From positions 1,229,501 to 1,293,500 of the forward strand of contig JARFJB010002010.1 of the NCBI GenBank assembly GCA_036346205.1: a stretch of DNA of 64,000 bases, in the 5' to 3' direction. The stretch is from Vesta saturnalis (lineage: Eukaryota; Arthropoda; Insecta; Coleoptera; Lampyridae). A program made the position numbers and the translations under genes. The notes beneath the pieces were generated by a model. The model saw only the letters and a program-made list of their open reading frames with translations. It did no database searches and was not told where the DNA came from. This document shows positions 47,392 through 57,828 of this stretch, in pieces (position 1 is the first letter of the stretch; every line of letters begins with the position of its first letter).

Positions 47392-47450
47392 ACCCCACAA
47401 ACTTTTATACCTACACATGCATAGGTAGGTTGAAAGCTAAAAATCAGTGA
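47392..47450. mobile_element. Interspersed repeat, copy 2, right arm
   Basis: TTTTATACCTACACATGCAT then GGTAGGTTGAAAGCTAAAAA parallels 8706-8744, immediately right of the other microsatellite. Confidence 0.6.
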
Positions 47451-50190
47451 CGCTTACGATACAAAAGCGATATTGTAACTTGCAGTTGTTGTCCTTACGA
47501 TGATTGTATAAACGCTAGGATTTATAAATTCATCTCCTAAGATTCAACCGATTATCATACTTAATATTTCTTTCTGTTTAGATTGCTTGTCAAATTTTTG
47601 TAATCAATTCCTTCTTGTACACCTAAAGCTTTAGTTTCTTAAAGATTAAACCTTTGCTTTACTACAATTTCTTTAATGGTTAAGATCTCTTTATTAACAA
47701 TAGCAATAATTGACGTGTTTAATGTAGCAGAGCATTGATTCTATGTTAGATGAGTTCGCAGTAAAAATATTCCGCGTCCCATTACGAATGCTTATTGCTT
47801 TCTTTGTCAATAATTGATATGTTACTGCTTCGGTCATTATTTCAAATGTTGATTCGTAAGTGTTTGGCTTTAGTAACTTCATATTAACCATAAACCGTTT
47901 TTACTTGAATTTATCACTTTACTTTAATTATTACGTACAGAGCATAATTAAGTGTATATAATTATCTTGAAATATGAAAATAAAATCCTTCACGATGTAT
48001 GTGGATTATTGTAAATACTTATCGTTTGGTTGAAAATCGTACAGTTAAATGTAGTTCTCGATTAATCTTATACGTATTGATAGTAATTCTAGCTTTCGTT
48101 GTCAGGAAATTGAGAAACACTTTACTAATATGTATTTTTATACCGGTGAGTACACGTCATCTACAGTTTGGTTTTATTACTATTGTTAAAACACTGTTAG
48201 CAATTGTAACTCAATAAAATGCCACTGACTGTTACAAAAAAATGCAAAATTATATACAGAACACGGTGCCAAATCGTATTTAACTTATAATATAAACTCA
48301 TAACTATAATACAACCAAAAAGATATTCTATACAAATGTATTACTTTTTAATAATTATGTGACTAATAAAAAATAACATTTCTATTTAATTTATGAACTA
48401 TAACATCTAACGCTATAAATCAATAGAAACAGCAAATTGTATTTTAGGACCAACTTCATTAAATTATTTCTGAGGGCAGTCATTTTTGTGACGTATAATA
48501 AAATTATCTAATACTATTTTATTTTCCTGACTAGAAATTACTTTGACCTTGTTGATAATTGAAAATTATTTTTTATACTCCAACTCAAATATCAATTAGA
48601 AAGTAACAATAGTTCTCCTTTACCCATCTTCGTATAAGTGTTGTTGAAAATTCTGTTTATTGGTGATTTTATATCGTAACATTCGAAACCATCGTTATCA
48701 GTATAATTTTGATAATAATTATGGGCACTAATAGCGAATCTAATGGAATAAGCTTAATATCTATAAAACTTTAGAGTTTCACTTTGATTATATTCTGTTC
48801 GTAAATGTGAAAACTTTATACACTGCAACATTAATATTTAAATTAGAACATCTTTTTTTTATGCAGTACTGTAACACTAGCGTTATAGATCTTTATTCGC
48901 GACTACAACACATGTTTTGTATTACACATCATGTTGCTATAAAGCGTTATTGTCTTAAAGTTTTTAGTGAACAATATTCTGGGAGACCGTATACTTTAAA
49001 AATATTTTGTGTGTGCTCTTGTAATTTATTCTCAGCGTTATTTTTACTCATGAAATGAACATTATGTAAATTATTTTAACTCTGGGATATTGTGAAATAA
49101 TTTAAAAAACTAATAGTTGCAACGAACCAAGCTAAATTTATAACTAATCAATACAATTAAAACTGGATATTGTTTTTCATTGAATTACAGAAATGAATAT
49201 TGCACAGTTCAATGAGCTCACAGTGTAGTACTACATTCCATACAGAACGAGACAAACACAAAAGTCGTATTTGACCGCTACAGCTTACTGTCTTGATTTA
49301 ATTAGTATTTGCACGTGAGGTGTATTGATTTGACATAATTAAATGTTATAGGTTGCACAAGGACTAGAAAAGGTTTTTCAAAATGACTTCATCAAATTTC
49401 CATATAATTAAGCTTGTAGAAGTTAATTTAAACAATGTTGATAACTAATTTTTACAAAAGAAGGCACAAAAATCATTGTTTGTGTACTGATTTTGATTCT
49501 CAGCACCCGCTCTCCTAAATTAAAGAATTTTTGTTTAACAGGAATAACTTCGCTTCTATTCTGGTTGATTTTTTTACAAATTAAGTTATAGGAAGGCGAG
49601 AAAGATTAATTTATGTACTTTATATAGGTAGTAAGTATGCAAACATTGTTTTATCTTTTTTTTGCATTCCTAAAATGTATAAAGTAAAACATAATCAACA
49701 ATATAAACACCGGCTTAATTACATGTGCACAACAAATCGCTACATTTTTTGGGTTTATTGTTATGTTTTTTGTTTTTCCTGTGTTCACCACGTGTATTCC
49801 AGATATTTTCTTTGGCACGTATTGTATTGTAGGTCAATTTATTGTAATAAAAAAAAATTCAGCACAAATACCACACAATATTATACATATAACGCTGAAA
49901 ATGTTTTAATGCTAACTTGCAGTGTCCTTAAAAGCGTGATTCATCATGACACATAATTACAGGCTATGAAATCTTAGAACTCAAACTTTTTCTGGACCAC
50001 TGAGCTTCGTCACGAGTAGTTCCACCTTCACTAGACCACATTTTACACAACTAACTGACAAACTACAGCAATTAAACTTGACCAACTGCACGTTTAAAAT
50101 TAAGTGGCGAAAATAAGTTGAAGTTCACAGATAAAGCTAACAAGCAGCGACTTGTATGTTTCGTGAGCGTGCGCAGCTCAATGTTGAATG
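47451..50190. other. Long intergenic stretch, no gene recognised
   Basis: AT-rich DNA. Near 47940, AGAGCATAATTAAGTGTATATAA then CTTGAAATATGAAAA loosely recalls 40138-40190, so a third, partial copy of the interspersed repeat is possible. Short open frames lack motifs. Confidence 0.45.
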
Positions 50191-50195
50191 TGTCA

Positions 50196-50212
50196 CCGGT
50201 CATTTTGACCGG
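50196..50212. repeat. 17-bp palindrome CCGGTCA-TTT-TGACCGG, copy 1
   Basis: Followed by CGCGGCGGTTTTAA (50213-50226). A related palindrome with the same right flank lies 178 bp away. Read from the TTAA inward, the pattern TTAA...CCGCCGC.CCGGTCA..TGACCGG resembles ends of some piggyBac-like elements, but both copies point the same way, so no element can be delimited. Confidence 0.6.
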
Positions 50213-50373
50213 CGCGGCGGTTTTAAGTATAAATACATATTATTCACTTACAAACACAATTAATTTATTAAATTCCTCATTTACCTCTTTAAACCAAAGA
50301 TCTAGGAAAAGTCACTAACCTACAACGCAATAAAAAATTTATTGTAGAAATAATTTGAAGTGAAAGTAAGAAA

Positions 50374-50390
50374 CCGGTCGAAATGACCGG
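50374..50390. repeat. 17-bp palindrome CCGGTC-GAAAT-GACCGG, copy 2
   Basis: Followed by TGCGGCGGTCGGAGTGTTAA (50391-50410). Same orientation and same GCGGCGGT extension as copy 1. Confidence 0.6.
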
Positions 50391-50410
50391 TGCGGCGGTC
50401 GGAGTGTTAA

Positions 50411-51139
50411 GATTGAAACTGAACATTAAGTAATATTAATAGATGTACATTGTGTGTTTTCTGGTTTACTGATATTCAGATATAATGAACAATTAATTGA
50501 ATTTTATAGTGTTAATTTGTGATCTTCTCCCGACCAGTCAAAGCAATAATTTACGAAAAGTGGTGGTTTTATTATTCGAACTAAATAATTAATTGAGAGC
50601 TAAATTTGATTTCAATTTTATTGATTCATTTTAAAAGTAACCAAGGGTAATTTGGTACGATTGAATCCTTTGGTGTCATACAGTTTTTTTTTTTGAGTTT
50701 TATTTAAATATTTTGTGTTGTTTAACGTAACCAATTAGAGGAATTTTAAATGATGTTTATCTAATTTATGTCTAATTATTTTGGTTTGGAGTGCAATTAA
50801 TGACAGAGCTTTGGTGTGGAGTAGTATTTATATTTGAGTTAATAATATTTAATTATTATTTATTGTGTTTGAGTGTATTTTGTTGACAAGCGTTGGGGCT
50901 AACGTAATGATATATAACGTTAAAGAAGTCATTAAATTCCAACAGCTGATTTGCGCACCCGCTGCTTTAGTACTGGAGCGTGTGGATATTTTAAGATTTG
51001 TTCTAGAGCTAAAGTTTCGAATCATGTCTGACGTGTGTCCAGGTGTATCCTTACCGATATCGACTTAATAACAGTCTGGCGCCCTTTAATTGACTTTACT
51101 CTAATTACGAGGCATCCTTATTTGCGACTTTCGACAATA
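50411..51139. other. Intergenic, no feature seen
   Basis: Left flank of the gypsy insertion; no gene recognised. Confidence 0.45.
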
Positions 51140-51143
51140 AGAC
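51140..51143. repeat. Target-site duplication AGAC, left
   Basis: Matches AGAC at 59532-59535 directly outside the other LTR. The match can be extended to 5-6 bp if the LTR tip is placed a base or two inward. Confidence 0.75.
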
Positions 51144-52846
51144 TATAACGCCCCCTATTATTTTTAAGTTCTATGGGTTCTACACTTTTACTTATATTGC
51201 GCCCTTCTGGTTTGGTAACCCAGCGCGGTTTTATCTTGCCTCGGCTTTGCTCAATCGGGTTTATTTTATAAACGGGGTGTGGTTCGTAGTAATTACTGGA
51301 TGGGCTTAACACTGCAACCTTAAATAAAATTCGTAAAGCATTTTTAACACGTATATTAGACCAATATTTACAATAAAATAAACGTAACTAATAATATATA
51401 TGTACGACCGCCCTAGTCCAGGTCCTGGGCTTCACTGGGTGCGTAATCGCTTCTGTGAACAAAAGATAGTCTTTTTAATCTATTCCTTACCTAAGAGGCA
51501 AAGTGTAGGTTACGGTCCTGTATGTACGGTAGCGAGGTCGTCATCCTTGATACCGTTGTTGGTCGAGACGCCAGCGCAATGAACTCGACTCGTTTGAGAA
51601 AATCGATATCGTGTTTATACGTTAGTAACTCTGGAGCGCTGAAGCAAGGATGTTTTACTCCCTGGAAGTAATACACGCGAAATGCACGTATACAAACGCG
51701 AGGTATTGGGACGATCTTTCTTTAATTATACGGGTTTAATTTTGGCAATTAGATTATTTATCTAACTAACTTAATTACCGATCTCTGTACTGAGTTTAAT
51801 TATTTATAATTAATCTAGGAACAAAAATACTTAATATTAAAAACTACTCTAATAGGTTTACGTAAAGATAGAAAAATCTACGTACTCTCTAATTTATTTA
51901 CAAACGTTCGTGCACCAGGTATTTACGATGGTTCGGTGGACGACAAATTTATGCTACTGATTTATACAACAGGTTATGGAGGTACTCTTCTGCGATTCAC
52001 AGACACTGTATACGGTTATTAAGTACTGGGTGTAGGAAGTGTGAGTTTCGAGCGGGATTTTAGTAATGTCCAGAAGACATAGGCGACGGCCTGTCTTTAC
52101 TGTATATACTAAGAGAAAGGTCGTAGGTCTTTACAGCCCTGTAACAACCCTTCACCCTCAAGTGGTGACGAGATACGTCGGGGTTACCCTGCGTTTCTCT
52201 AGGTATACTTTGTGGTGGCGAGTGACGATGGGATCTACCCTGCGTGCTACTCTAGGTGTTAGTGTAGTATAACTCCTGGAGCTCAGCCCGGAATTATTTA
52301 TGATCTGTAGTGTTTGAGTGTAAATTGTCAGAATGTATAACTTTACAACTTACGTGTCTATCAATAGCAGTACAGAATTTAACTTTAGGTTGCCCGATCG
52401 CGAAGGACTCTTCGTCGGTGAACAACAGGTCGGTGCTTACGCTAAGCAAACGGAGCGGCTGAGGCTACTGGTTTCTGGAACGGTCAACGGTACGGTGGCG
52501 GCTGCTGGATATCGGCTTAACTTGAATTCAACGGTACGGTGGCGGCTGCTGGATATCGGCTTAACTTGAATCTACGGAGATTCATCTTTCCTTCTATGCG
52601 CGTCGCGAGTTTATAAAGGTGCATCTGTGGGCGGTTTCGCGGCTACCGTGCGGGGGATGCCGTTATGGGATTGGTTAAAATCGTTCTGACGTGCAGAAAC
52701 TTACGGTTTCTTAGAACTACACGTCAGCAGTGATGAATAAATTATTTGTTGTGCAATATCGCGTAAACTTATGAAATCTTACATACAGGATGGTCCGCAC
52801 ATAATTTATTCTAAAACATATAAGTACAGGACGCTGGTTCTTTACA
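51144..52846 (-). repeat. 3' LTR (left in window)
   Basis: Minus-strand start TGTAAAGAACC at 52846. The other tip ends CGTTATA at 51144. It contains a 44-bp tandem duplication at 52484-52571 and an imperfect hairpin at 52686-52727 (CTGACGTG...CACGTCAG with inner AGAAAC/GTTTCT). Confidence 0.93.
52484..52571. repeat. 44-bp tandem duplication in the LTR
   Basis: Two exact 44-bp copies starting TCAACGGTACGGTGGCGG at 52484 and 52528. The same pair is at 59169-59256 in the other LTR, so it predates the insertion. It lies on the promoter side of the LTR and could be an enhancer repeat. Confidence 0.9.
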
Positions 52847-53692
52847 TACCACCCTTTCCTCCTCTTGCGGAAGATCCGTCCGCTTGATTTTCACCCTCAC
52901 GCCATCAGGCAGGATGACGCTGACGCGGCGGCGATTGCGTCGCTGGCGGCGGTTAAGGCCTTCCGGGGGCGGTGGCATAAGGCGGGCTGGTTCGGGTATT
53001 TCCTGTATATGCAGGTCCTTTATTCCTCCGGTGACCTCAATTGTCCGGCGCAAATGTTCTGGTGTGTCCGGTGTCTTCGGTCTACCGTCGGGGTGGAGCC
53101 GGGGTGGCGACCAATAGTAGGCCGTATCCATACCGGACGGTCCTGGGGGCGGTGTACGAGGAGCAGGCGACGGAGATCGGTCCCGGTCCGGAGAACTGCG
53201 ACGCGTTACGAAAGCTGCTTCCAAGCCTTCGGTCCCGGGTATGCGGTATTGGTGTGGCTGCCAGGGCGAGATCCGTAACGGGAGCTTTCGGCGGATGCAG
53301 GGTTTAAAGGGTGCCATGTTGTGGAAGATAGCACTTCTGGTTTTATCCTTTTCTTTTATATGATTTCGAATACGCGGGTTTTTAATAGCCGTTAAATTTT
53401 CAACGTTACCATTGGTCGTTGGTCTAGTCTGATCGGTGACGTCAGTCGCATTTCTCAAATCTTTTACATGCGCTTCTCCCGCGCTTTTCCTACTACCGGG
53501 TTCTCGGAGCTCAACAATTACGGGCGATTTGATTTTATACACAAGGTAAGGACCGGCATACTTTTTCGCTAATTTCGCGGAAAAATTCTTTCGCTTTGCT
53601 TGACAGGTAATGTGTTTTACGATATACGAGATCTCCTTTGCGGGGGCGGTAGGCTCGGTGACGCAGGTTGTAATGATACCGTTGTACTTCAA
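52811..53692 (-). pseudogene. gypsy Pol: integrase C-terminal GPY/F module and long basic/proline-rich tail
   Basis: The frame begins within the integrase and reads KKYAGPYLVYKIKSP, then VELREPGS, then AHVKDLRNATD: the GPY/F module that follows the integrase core in many gypsy elements. About 220 residues more follow, rich in Pro and Arg (SSPDRDRSPSPAPRTPPPGP, RRQRRNRRR), with no chromodomain and no membrane segments, and end just inside the LTR at 52811. The tail might bind nucleic acid or chromatin. It is in a different frame from the integrase core upstream, probably because of a small indel near 53600. Confidence 0.75.
52847..52866 (-). other. Polypurine tract next to the 3' LTR
   Basis: On the minus strand the bases before the LTR start TGTAAAG are AAGAGGAGGAAAGGGTGGTA, purine but for two T. 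This fits a plus-strand DNA primer site. Confidence 0.8.
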
Positions 53693-54545
53693 AGGTCTTT
53701 GCTAATGAATCTCTAGCAAGTTCTTGTAGATCTTTTAAATACTTCATGTGTTGCGCTTGATCAGCTGCGGTTACGGCGGTTGCTTCTGTTGTCGGCGGTT
53801 GTTTCTGGGTTGACCATGCCCTAGGTGGTTCTAATTCTCTCCCGAGATTAAGTAAGGCAGGGGAGAAACCAGTTGATCCATGCTGTACGGTATTGATAGC
53901 GAAGGCTATTTCAGGCAGGTGAGCGTCCCACTCTCGCTGGTTGTTTCGCGTAAATTGTGCGATCATCGTCCCGATCACTTTATTGGTTCTTTCCACCGGG
54001 TTGGCATGCGGGGAGTATGGTGGAGTAGAACGATGGTTGATTCCATGCTCCTTCAAGAACGTGCGGAATAGTTTCCTGGTATATTGTGGGCCGTTATCAG
54101 AGATCAGGTGTCGGGGAGTTCCAAAGCGGTATATTACTTGTTCTTTTAACGCTTGGATAATCGGCGGACTGGTAGCGTTACGGAGCGGTTTAAGTTCGAC
54201 CCACTTAGTTAACCGGTCTTGAAAAACTAACAGGAATTTATATCCTTTCTTGGAACGCGGCAGCGGTCCGATAAGGTCGGTACTTACATTATTCCAGGAT
54301 GTCCAGGTCGCGAAAAGTACATTTCTCCTTGCGGCTTTTGCGTACTACCTTTATAAGTTTGACAACTTCTACACCTTTTTACGTATTTTATCACGTCGGA
54401 TTTTATGGTTGGCCAGTAGTAATTGCGGTATATGCGGCATAGTGTTTTCGCAATTCCCAGGTGTCCTGCGGTGGGGACATCGTGACATTCTTCCAGGATA
54501 TCTCGGCGTTTTTCTAGCGGTATACAAATTTACCAACTAGGATGG
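53535..54545 (-). pseudogene. gypsy Pol: integrase
   Basis: Minus strand. From about 54520: RRDILEECHDVPTAGHLG...YYWPTIKSDVIKYVKRC RSC at about 54370, the HHCC zinc-binding domain. After a frame change near 54310 the core reads STDLIGPLPRSKKGYKF (first Asp, about 54275), then ISDNGPQYTRK (second Asp, about 54085), then NPVERTNKVIGT (Glu, about 54000). All three catalytic residues are present. The frame from 54056 runs to 53535, ending past ERTNK with the region leading to the GPY/F module. It would insert the cDNA. Broken into at least two frames. Confidence 0.85.
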
Positions 54546-54580
54546 CTTCCCATCTCTTTTTCGGGTGTCGGATCAGGGAA

Positions 54581-55420
54581 TTATTTAAATAGTTGTCCTT
54601 CCTCTATTTTATATCGAGGGTGTTGATCAGGGTGTTCTCGGACTTGCTGTATCAAGCCTCGATACCACGGACAGGTTATCTCTTCGGTTTCCTCCACCTC
54701 TAATGGAGACAGGTCGGCTTTTACTTTATAGTCCTCGTGTAAGCGGGACAGCGCGTCGGCTACATTGTTCAGTGCCCCTTTTCGGTACTCCACCTGGAAG
54801 TCGAACTGTTGTAGTTCCATTATCCAGCGGGCTAGACGGGATGTCGGTTTCTCTAGCGTGCGAAGCCACTTGAGACTCCTATGATCGGTTAACACAGTGA
54901 ATTTATAACCCTCTAGGTAACTTTTGAGTTTTTGTATGGACCATACTACGGCCAGACACTCTTGTTCAATCGTCGAGTAATTCCTTTCCGCGGGGTTCAG
55001 TGCCCTGCTGATGTACGCTATCACTCGTTCATTCGGTGCTTGTCCTTGTGTTAGCACGGCTCCAATTCCGGTGGTACTTGCGTCGGTTTGTAATACAAAA
55101 GGTTGATTAAAATCCGGACAGGCTAATGCAGGGGGGGCGGTCAAAGCTTGTTTAATGGCTTCAAAGGCGTGATTTTGGGTGTCGGTCCACTGATATCTGG
55201 TGTTCTTTTTCAAGAGTTCGGTGAGCGGTTGACTTAGTTTCGCAAAGCCGCTAACATATTTGCGGTACCACGACGCCAGTCCCAAAAATTGACGGAGTTG
55301 CTTAACGGTACGGGGAGCGGGTATTTGGATAATTGCGTCGATTTTTTCTGGATCAGGTAAAATTCCTTTGCGGTGACGACGTGTCCCAAGTATTTGAGTT
55401 GGGTCTGACAGAAGTAGCAT
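54581..55420 (-). pseudogene. gypsy Pol: reverse transcriptase thumb/connection and RNase H
   Basis: Open for 279 codons. KQLRQFLGLASWYRKYV (about 55310-55260) is the conserved connection just after the polymerase. FVLQTDASTTGIGAVLTQ at about 55095-55045 carries the first RNase H Asp. CLAVVWSIQKLKSYLEG holds the family Glu position, LTDHRSLKWL the next acidic residue, and NNVADALSRL (about 54770-54745) the last. The frame stops at 54581, where the integrase domain continues in other frames. It overlaps the polymerase frame by about 190 bp, so a single-base change separates them. Confidence 0.88.
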
Positions 55421-56148
55421 TTGTCTGGTTGTAGTTGAAGTCCGTTATCACGTAGTCTCTTGAATACTTCCCGTAGGTTATGCAGGTGTTCTTGAAATGT
55501 TTTTCCCAGGACTATGATATCATCTAGATATACAAAAGCGCGTCCAATCAGTTCTGGACCAATAATAGAATCTAGGAATCTCTGGAATGTAGCAGGGCGG
55601 AATGAAGTCCAAACGGTAGAACTTTGAATTGGTATAGTCGCCGGGACTGTAAAAGCGGTGATGGATTTACTTCCATCTTCTAGAGGAATTTGCCAGTATC
55701 CTTGTTTCAGGTCTAGGGTACTGATATAGCTTGCTTCTCGCAACTGGTCTAAGATGCCTTGAATATATGGTAACGGGTATGCATCTTTGATGGTGACCTG
55801 GTTAACTTTTCGAAAGTCGACGCAGAATCGATATGAACCAGTTGGTTTCTTAACCAACACTACGGGAGAACTCCACGGGCTGTGGGACGGTTCTATTATG
55901 TCCTCTGCGAGCATATTATCAACCTCTTGATTGATAAGTTCTTGCATTGCTGGATTGCTGGGATAGTATCGCTGTTTGATCGGTTTAGCATCGGGCACGA
56001 GCGTGATCTTATGTATAACATCTTTGGCTTTTCCTGTTACCTTTGTGAATTTCCTCATCTCGGTTTCCAGGAATTCGTTTAACTCGGGCAGCTGGTCTAC
56101 GTCTGGTCCATGTATTCCACTCAAGCCTCCTTGTACGGAACTTTGCAA
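55234..56148 (-). pseudogene. gypsy Pol: reverse transcriptase
   Basis: The minus-strand frame has IIEPSHSPWSSPVVLVKK, RFCVDFRKVNQVT, STLDLKQGYWQIPL with the first catalytic Asp (about 55718), and FVYLDDIIVLG with the catalytic Asp pair (about 55535-55505). Between AFTVP and ATFQRFLDS (about 55650-55580) the residues do not fit the family, although a neighbouring frame does. This shows a pair of compensating single-base shifts. The enzyme would copy genomic RNA to DNA. Upstream it overlaps the protease frame by 28 bp. Confidence 0.9.
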
Positions 56149-56720
56149 GGGATACGTATTCCGGCGATTTCTAGTTGTTTCTGGTGTATGTGTAGAGTGG
56201 CCTGAAGATGTTCCAGCGCGTCTAATCCAATCACAATGTCGGTGGACAGTTGGGGTATGTAATAGCCCGGTAACTGGAGAGTTTTCCTGCCTATCTTGGC
56301 GGGGAAAATGTATAAGCCGCGGGTTTCAGTCATGGAACTGTCGGCAAGACGTACAGTTGCAGCTTTTAGCGTGCTCGGATATATACGGTTGTTAATTAGT
56401 AAATTCTTTACTTCCTCGCCTATATATGTTCGGGAGGCTCCGGAATCAATTAAAGCATTGATGGTTTTGTTAAAGACCATAATCTCTAGGAAGAGTCTAT
56501 CATCGTAGGAACGATCTAATCTTTTATCGGGTTTCCTTCGTGTAAACTGCGCTACGGTTTGTAGCCAAGTGGTCCACTCGCTGGCGGTTGTTTTGTTTCC
56601 AGGTGTAAGAGCCGGGGTAGTAAAAAGTTCCTGGTGTCCCTTTACCGGCGTCTGGAGTTTTCCGACCGCGGACAGGGGCAGTCGCGGGATAATACACCTT
56701 CTTTGCTGCATCTCGAGCAA
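56121..56720 (-). CDS. gypsy Pol: aspartic protease
   Basis: The 199-codon minus-strand frame includes FNKTINALIDSGASRTYIG at about 56475-56420, with the DSGA active-site loop of retroviral-type proteases, and later VIGLDALEHLQATL, the conserved second half (GxD.L). It overlaps the end of Gag by about 79 bp in a different frame, which suits a programmed frameshift between Gag and Pol. The protease would cut the polyprotein into mature parts. The frame ends where the polymerase frame begins, so downstream linkage depends on a further frame change. Confidence 0.82.
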   Translation of the reverse strand: MLEMQQRRCIIPRLPLSAVGKLQTPVKGHQELFTTPALTPGNKTTASEWTTWLQTVAQFTRRKPDKRLDRSYDDRLFLEIMVFNKTINALIDSGASRTYIGEEVKNLLINNRIYPSTLKAATVRLADSSMTETRGLYIFPAKIGRKTLQLPGYYIPQLSTDIVIGLDALEHLQATLHIHQKQLEIAGIRIPCKVPYKEA

Positions 56721-57688
56721 AAAGCTTTAAACGGTTCTCTACACCTCTCTTTGAAGTGTCCGGTTTTCCCACATCTCCAGCAGACGGAGGAGCGGTCATA
56801 CGGGGTGGTGATAGGTGTTGGAACGGTTTTAGTGGTGTTGATTTCACGGGGACGGTGTGCTGGTGTGTCAGGTGCTGGTGTTAGACCACTAAAGTGTACC
56901 TTCTGGCGGTTTGGACTGGGAGACGGCGAGTGTGTCCGCGGAGGTAGCATTTCGAATTGGGTGGCCAACTCGAGAAGTTCGGTCAGGTCTTTAAAATCTC
57001 TCTGGCGGATGTAATATTTATATTCCACCCTCAGGTTGTCATACATACGTTGTAGTTGTTCTTCTCTCGACATGTTTCCATGGCGTCGCATTAGGGTCAG
57101 GACGGCAGTCACGTATTCCGTAGCTTTTTCTCGGGGTTTTTGCAATCTATTTCGGATTTCCTCCTCTAGTTGAAATTGATGTCTCGGTGGTAAAAATTGT
57201 ATTTTAAAACTGACCAAGAAACCTTTCCAAGTTATCCAGGATTGTTGATGGTTTCTGTACCATAACAGGGTGCTTTCCTTTAATAATTCCGGAAGGGCGA
57301 GTAATAGATCACGGTCGGTGATGTAGCAGGTTTGTAATTCCTCTACTCTTTCCAAGAAAGAAATCGGATCGCTGATACCGTCGTATTTCACACCCCATTT
57401 GCGTATTCTATCGCAAATATCGGCGCGTCTGGTTCCGGTAATGTCTAGGTGTTCCCCAGCTGGTGGTGGCGGTATCGGAGCGGCTAATGTTAGTATTTCT
57501 GGTGTCAGTGTGGTTACTTGTCCTTCTCCGGTGCGTAAGTATTTTATTATCCTGGCTCGAAGTGCATCTACATTTCCTCCTGTCTCTAGCTTATATTTCC
57601 TAGCTTCGGTTGCTAATTCATCCTTCTTGAGATGGTAAATCCATCCCACTCTGGTGTCGGTATCTTCAGAGTCCCTCGGTATACTCAT
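56642..57688 (-). CDS. gag: gypsy Gag with SAP-like N-terminus and two zinc knuckles
   Basis: Intact 348-codon frame from ATG 57688. Residues about 17-52 (LKKDELATEARKYKL, TGGNVDALRARIIKYL) resemble a SAP DNA-binding motif. The middle has the retrotransposon Gag core: LWYRNHQQSWITWKGFLVSF, LQKPREKATEYVTAVLTLMR, MYDNLRVEYKYYIRQ. Two C-terminal knuckles, CWRCGKTGHFKERC and CSRCSKEGVLSRDC, follow; the second has Val where His is usual. Gag builds the virus-like particle and packages RNA. It is the only full-length intact frame in this element. The start codon sits about 140 bp inside the LTR/primer-site boundary. Confidence 0.88.
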   Translation of the reverse strand: MSIPRDSEDTDTRVGWIYHLKKDELATEARKYKLETGGNVDALRARIIKYLRTGEGQVTTLTPEILTLAAPIPPPPAGEHLDITGTRRADICDRIRKWGVKYDGISDPISFLERVEELQTCYITDRDLLLALPELLKESTLLWYRNHQQSWITWKGFLVSFKIQFLPPRHQFQLEEEIRNRLQKPREKATEYVTAVLTLMRRHGNMSREEQLQRMYDNLRVEYKYYIRQRDFKDLTELLELATQFEMLPPRTHSPSPSPNRQKVHFSGLTPAPDTPAHRPREINTTKTVPTPITTPYDRSSVCWRCGKTGHFKERCREPFKAFCSRCSKEGVLSRDCPCPRSENSRRR

Positions 57689-57804
57689 CCTGTAACAGAC
57701 AGATTAGTGTCCCTGGAAAACAAAAATACGTGATTACTGGTACTTCTGCGGTCCTTTTGGAATCTGTAAACGGAAAATTATTTAAGGTGTTCAGTGTTTT
57801 TCCG

Positions 57805-57823
57805 GCCCCACGTTTAGGTGCAA
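57805..57823 (-). other. Candidate primer-binding site, lysine-tRNA-like
   Basis: Just inside the 5' LTR on the minus strand, the sequence TTGCACCTAAACGTGGGGC resembles the complement of a tRNA-Lys 3' end (TGGCGCCCAACGTGGGGC). The AACGTGGGGC half is exact, while the outer half has mismatches and an extra base. It starts about 5 bp from the LTR tip. Confidence 0.5.
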
Positions 57824-57828
57824 CTTTT

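Noticed and set aside
45414..47450. Open frames of 577-678 codons on both strands
   Set aside because: They are translations of a (TA)n and (CACACG)n microsatellite and contain only His/Thr/Ala/Arg or Cys/Val/Ala/Arg repeats. The array stays open in several frames because of its composition.
52066..52569. Short plus-strand frames inside the LTR
   Set aside because: They are repeated in the other LTR and lie opposite to the coding strand. LTRs of this type do not encode proteins.
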